Assembly (NCBI GenBank): GCA_902464645.1
Contig: CABQKL010000013.1
Location: forward strand, 1 to 27,932
DNA: 27,932 bases
Direction: 5' to 3'
From: an uncultured Collinsella sp.
Lineage (GTDB): Bacteria; Actinomycetota; Coriobacteriia; Coriobacteriales; Coriobacteriaceae
The notes beneath the pieces are model-generated. The model did no database searches. It had not been told where the DNA came from and saw nothing but the letters and a program-made list of their open reading frames with translations. This document shows positions 25,607-27,932 of the stretch, one piece after another. Numbering within the stretch: position 1 is the first letter of the stretch; each line of letters begins with the position of its first letter. Position numbers and translations under genes: made by a program.

Positions 25607-26436
25607 GCGCAGCTCTTTTCCTCATAGGCCTTGAGGGACGCGCCCTCTTCGGAACGGTAAGCGGCCTGGCGGGCACGAAGGTCATCCCAGTCGACCAGGG
25701 TGGCATCGAAGTCGGGGCCGTCGACGCAAGCGAACTTGGTCACGCCGCCCACCTCGACGCGGCAGCAGCCGCACATACCGGTGCCGTCAACCATGATGGG
25801 GTTGAGCGACGCGGTGATGGGGGTGTCGTACTTCTGGGCGGTGAGGGTCGAGAACTTCATCATCGGAACGGGGCCGACGCAGAAGACCTGGCTCACGGCC
25901 TTGTCCTGCAGCAGACGCTCCAGCGGAGCGGTGACAACGCCTTGCTCGCCGTAGGAACCGTCGTCAGTGGTGATGTGGATGTGGTCCTCGTCGAGGAGCT
26001 CGCGGAACTGATCCTCCATGAGCAGGAGGTCCTTGGTGCGGGCGCCCATGATGGCGTGCACCTCGTGACCGGTCTCGACCAGGTGCTTGGCGACCGGGAA
26101 GGCAATTGCCAGGCCGACGCCGCCGCCAATGACGGCGCAGGGGCCCTCAGCCATCTCGGTGGGAACGCCCAGCGGGCCCACGACGTCGCGCAGCGACTCG
26201 CCGGCCTCGTAGGTGGAAAGCATCTCGGTGGTCTTGCCGATCACCATGAAGATGAACTCGACCCAGCCCTCGTCACCGTTCCAGCCGGCCAGGGTAAACG
26301 GGACACGCTCGCCCGTCTCATTGGCGCGAACCATGAGGAACTGTCCAGCGTGCGCATGCTTGGCGATTGCGGGCGCCTCGATGCGGAACTTGAACACCTT
26401 CTCCGAGAACTGCGTCTTCTCCAGGATCTTATACAT
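25597..26436 (-). CDS. nfnA: NfnA: small subunit of electron-bifurcating ferredoxin:NADP+ oxidoreductase (FAD / 2Fe-2S)
   Basis: A 279-residue ferredoxin-NADP reductase-like protein related to PyrK and sulfide dehydrogenase subunits. Residues about 1-95 form the FAD-binding barrel (RVPFTLAGW). About 98-205 form the NAD-binding fold (CAVIGGGVGLAIAFPVAKHL, VFCVGPVPMM). The C-terminal 2Fe-2S site has DGTGMCGCCRV with C222 and C225, and C237 in FACVDGPDF. D217 in the same motif fits the Asp ligand described for NfnA. It is the first gene of the pair and its end overlaps nfnB by 10 bases (ATGCCACTAG), a sign of coupled translation. A PyrK role is less likely because no pyrD is next to it. GAGAGGGG precedes the start. 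Confidence 0.88.
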   Translation of the reverse strand: MYKILEKTQFSEKVFKFRIEAPAIAKHAHAGQFLMVRANETGERVPFTLAGWNGDEGWVEFIFMVIGKTTEMLSTYEAGESLRDVVGPLGVPTEMAEGPCAVIGGGVGLAIAFPVAKHLVETGHEVHAIMGARTKDLLLMEDQFRELLDEDHIHITTDDGSYGEQGVVTAPLERLLQDKAVSQVFCVGPVPMMKFSTLTAQKYDTPITASLNPIMVDGTGMCGCCRVEVGGVTKFACVDGPDFDATLVDWDDLRARQAAYRSEEGASLKAYEEKSCACH

Positions 26437-26541
26437 AGAACCCCTCTCTTGTTAGGGCGACCGAACCGTGCCTCCACGGAAATGGACGGTAGCCCGAATA
26501 AAACCGTACGCGCACAGGCGTTGTGCAGACATACGGTGCAA

Positions 26542-26547
26542 ATTATA
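26542..26547 (-). promoter_or_regulatory. nfnA: -10 element for nfnA-nfnB
   Basis: A perfect TATAAT on the minus strand, 105 bases before the nfnA start. The -35 region is poor (ACGTAA/GCGACA near the right distance). The roughly 95-base leader has only a small hairpin-like stretch (CCGTCCATTTCCGTGGAGG). Confidence 0.6.
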
Positions 26548-26595
26548 CCCTCATGGACATGTCGCTTACGTGTATCTTTGGCAGGCGGGAAAAGT

Positions 26596-26796
26596 GACCT
26601 ACCAAAAAGGGACAGGTTTATTTTGGCAGGTTTTATCAGGCAAAACGGCAAAGGGGGCCGGCCTCGCGCTTCGTTGAGGTCGGCCCCCTTTGGGACGTTA
26701 CGCATGCATGGTGGCACTGGGTTGATTGCGATGCCGCAACTGAGGTGTTTCCGCAGATAAAACCTGCCAAAATAAGCCTGTCCCTAAATGGTAGGC
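26596..26796. repeat. 200-bp composite element with 40-bp inverted ends, MITE-like
   Basis: The ends 26596-26637 and 26756-26796 are inverted copies of one 40-base unit, about 90 percent identical (CCTACCA ... AGGGACAGG-YTTATTTTGG ... CAGGTTTTATC). Each unit is itself a hairpin (CCTACCA with TGGCAGG, one A-C mismatch). The purF-end element at 15508 is a third copy. The interior carries a strong terminator. Confidence 0.9.
26650..26691. terminator. strong GC-rich bidirectional terminator
   Basis: A 16-bp stem with one wobble (26650-26665 with 26676-26691, AAAGGGGGCCG ... CGGCCCCCTTT) and a 10-base loop. It probably ends the prs-pth transcript on the minus strand. Confidence 0.8.
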
Positions 26797-26797
26797 T

Positions 26798-27427
26798 TTA
26801 GTGCTTGCCGTTGGTGGAAGCGGCGCCGTTGACGTGATCGCGGGCGTAGATTACGCCGTGCACGATCGCCAGGCCGGCGGCGTCGGCGGCGCGGGCGCAG
26901 GTGTCCTGGAAGTCCTCGGCCTCGCGGGCGCGCAGCTGCTTGAGCACGTAGTCTGCGACAGCCATCTTGCCGGGAGGGTTGCCGATACCGGTGCGGATGC
27001 GGCTGAAGTCGCGACTGCCCATCTTGTCGATGATGGAACGCAGCCCGTTGTGGCCAGCATGGCCGCCGCCCACCTTAACGCGTACGTCGCCGGCGGGAAT
27101 ATCGAGCTCATCGTGGATTACAAGCAACTCCTCGGCCTTGATTTTGTACTCGCGGCAAAGCTTGGAGATGGGACCGCCCGAGGTATTCATGTACGACTGT
27201 GGCTTGACCAGCACAATCTGACGCTTGCCGCCCTCTTCCTCGGGGTCGTTGATGTTGATGAGCGCGACCTCGGCGCCGGCCTGGTTTTTCCAGTACGTGA
27301 CACCGGCCTGACGGGCCAACTCGTCGATTGCTTTGAAGCCAGCGTTGTGGCGGGTCTCGGCATACTCATCGCCAGGGTTGCCAAGTCCAGCAACCATGCG
27401 AATCTTAAGCGGCTGTGCAGCTGCCAT
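26798..27427 (-). CDS. pth: peptidyl-tRNA hydrolase
   Basis: Frees tRNA from peptidyl-tRNA that has fallen off the ribosome. The 209-residue protein has the Pth motifs: MVAGLGNPGDEYAETRHNAGF with N17 and catalytic H27, VLVKPQSYMNTSGGPI, LLVIHDELDIPAGDVRVK with the catalytic Asp, and GGGHAGHNGLRSI followed by FSRIRTGIGNP. The start at 27427 follows AAGGGA by 6 bases; an in-frame start 30 bases earlier has no ribosome site. The tail is a little longer than usual (NGAASTNGKH). It follows prs on the same strand, a common bacterial pairing, but a large hairpin lies between them. Confidence 0.96.
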   Translation of the reverse strand: MAAAQPLKIRMVAGLGNPGDEYAETRHNAGFKAIDELARQAGVTYWKNQAGAEVALININDPEEEGGKRQIVLVKPQSYMNTSGGPISKLCREYKIKAEELLVIHDELDIPAGDVRVKVGGGHAGHNGLRSIIDKMGSRDFSRIRTGIGNPPGKMAVADYVLKQLRAREAEDFQDTCARAADAAGLAIVHGVIYARDHVNGAASTNGKH

Positions 27428-27545
27428 ATTTGTCCCTTCGTTACACAAATAGTTCAATCAACGACAAAGGCTACCACGCCCGCCGAAGGCGAGACTTCGT
27501 TTCAGCGAAATCCCACCAGACAAAAGCACGGCCGCGGCAGAGCGA

Positions 27546-27623
27546 GCCGCCGAAACAGAAGAAACCCCCGCGCGACCTTTGCGAAGCAAGGGGGAGCGTG
27601 GGGGTTTCTTCTGTTTCGGCGGC
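27546..27623. repeat. 24-bp perfect inverted repeat between prs and pth
   Basis: The arms 27546-27569 and 27600-27623 are exact complements (GCCGCCGAAACAGAAG ...), with a 30-base loop that can itself pair in part (CTTTGC / GCAAGG). Read on the minus strand it lies 28 bases after the prs stop and may end that transcript. The T-rich stretch is inside the arm rather than after it, so it is not a classic terminator. Confidence 0.9.
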
Positions 27624-27651
27624 GATGCGCCGGGTTGCAAGGACGATGCGA

Positions 27652-27932
27652 CTACAGCGCGAAGTCGCCGCCGACGAGCGTGGAGACGGGCTCCTCGTGG
27701 TAAACGGCGGAGATAGCCTGAGCGAACTCCTCGGCGACCGAGATGGTCTTAATCTTGCCGCCGACCTCGACGGGGATGGCATCGGTGACGAGGCACTCGA
27801 CGATCGGGGCGTCGTTCAGGCGCTCGATGGCCGGACCGGAGAAGATGCCGTGGGTGGCGCACACGTAGATGTCGCCGGCGCCCATGGCCTTGAGCTCCTT
27901 GACGTTGGCGCACAGGGTGCCAGCGGTGTCGA
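27652..27932 (-). CDS. prs: ribose-phosphate pyrophosphokinase (PRPP synthetase), C-terminal part
   Basis: Makes PRPP from ribose 5-phosphate and ATP, the substrate of PurF and of pyrimidine, His and Trp synthesis. About 93 C-terminal codons are visible; the rest lies beyond the right edge. The segment reads DTAGTLCANVKELKAMGAGD, then IYVCATHGIFSGPAIERL and VTDAIPV, the usual end of the Prs ribose-5-phosphate-binding region and C-terminal domain. The frame is open to the window end, so the ATG at 27885 is internal. The product links this locus to the purine genes at its other end. Confidence 0.95.
   Translation of the reverse strand, partial: DTAGTLCANVKELKAMGAGDIYVCATHGIFSGPAIERLNDAPIVECLVTDAIPVEVGGKIKTISVAEEFAQAISAVYHEEPVSTLVGGDFAL

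Larger units (their letters stand above)
26437..26797. other. gene-free interval pth-nfnA with composite repeat and promoter
   Basis: No credible gene is seen. From right to left it holds an inverted copy of the GGGACAG unit two bases after the pth stop, a 63-base stretch with nothing recognised, a strong bidirectional terminator (26650-26691), a forward copy of the unit, and the nfnA promoter region. Confidence 0.8.

Overview
The window is high-GC bacterial DNA whose gene content and layout point to a strictly anaerobic gut actinobacterium of the class Coriobacteriia, most likely Collinsella or a close relative. This placement is an inference: no rRNA is present. It rests on strong GC bias at third codon positions, an Fe-S type PurF, an electron-bifurcating NfnAB pair, a PyrR-type RNA site in front of carA, and a sortase in a Gram-positive setting.

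Left part (1-4707): the 3' end of purD, a Nudix ADP-ribose pyrophosphatase, an MsbA-like ABC exporter half-transporter behind a strikingly structured leader, and a single-pass membrane protein of unknown function, closed by a strong terminator. Middle left (4708-10200): carA-carB (carbamoyl phosphate synthetase) under a predicted PyrR-binding hairpin that contains the carA ribosome binding site, then a 425-bp gap with three long GC-rich inverted repeats. Middle (10200-17540): purE followed by a class B-like sortase and a MoaE-like protein, a convergent CmpB-type membrane protein on the minus strand, then purF, purM and purN. The purine genes of the window (purD, purE, purF, purM, purN) are therefore spread through the region in at least three transcription units.

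Right part (17540-27932): an orphan PTS EIIA protein, a membrane-anchored SurA/PpiC-type foldase, a YqeY protein, a complete polar amino acid ABC importer (ATPase, Tat-type lipoprotein, two permeases), a cytidylate-kinase-like protein, and a minus-strand block with nfnA-nfnB, pth and the 3' end of prs.

The most notable non-coding signal is a family of short intergenic hairpins. They share the loop core GGGACAG plus a pyrimidine/A-rich stretch, but each locus has its own stem sequence, which is still self-complementary. Copies lie after purF, between the EIIA and foldase genes, back-to-back upstream of the ABC importer, after the cytidylate-kinase-like gene, and as the two inverted ends of a 200-bp composite between pth and nfnA. 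The second is the leader of the ABC exporter, which can fold into a 25-bp rod with a purine-rich internal loop and an apical hairpin, followed by a perfect 9-bp hairpin just before the start codon.
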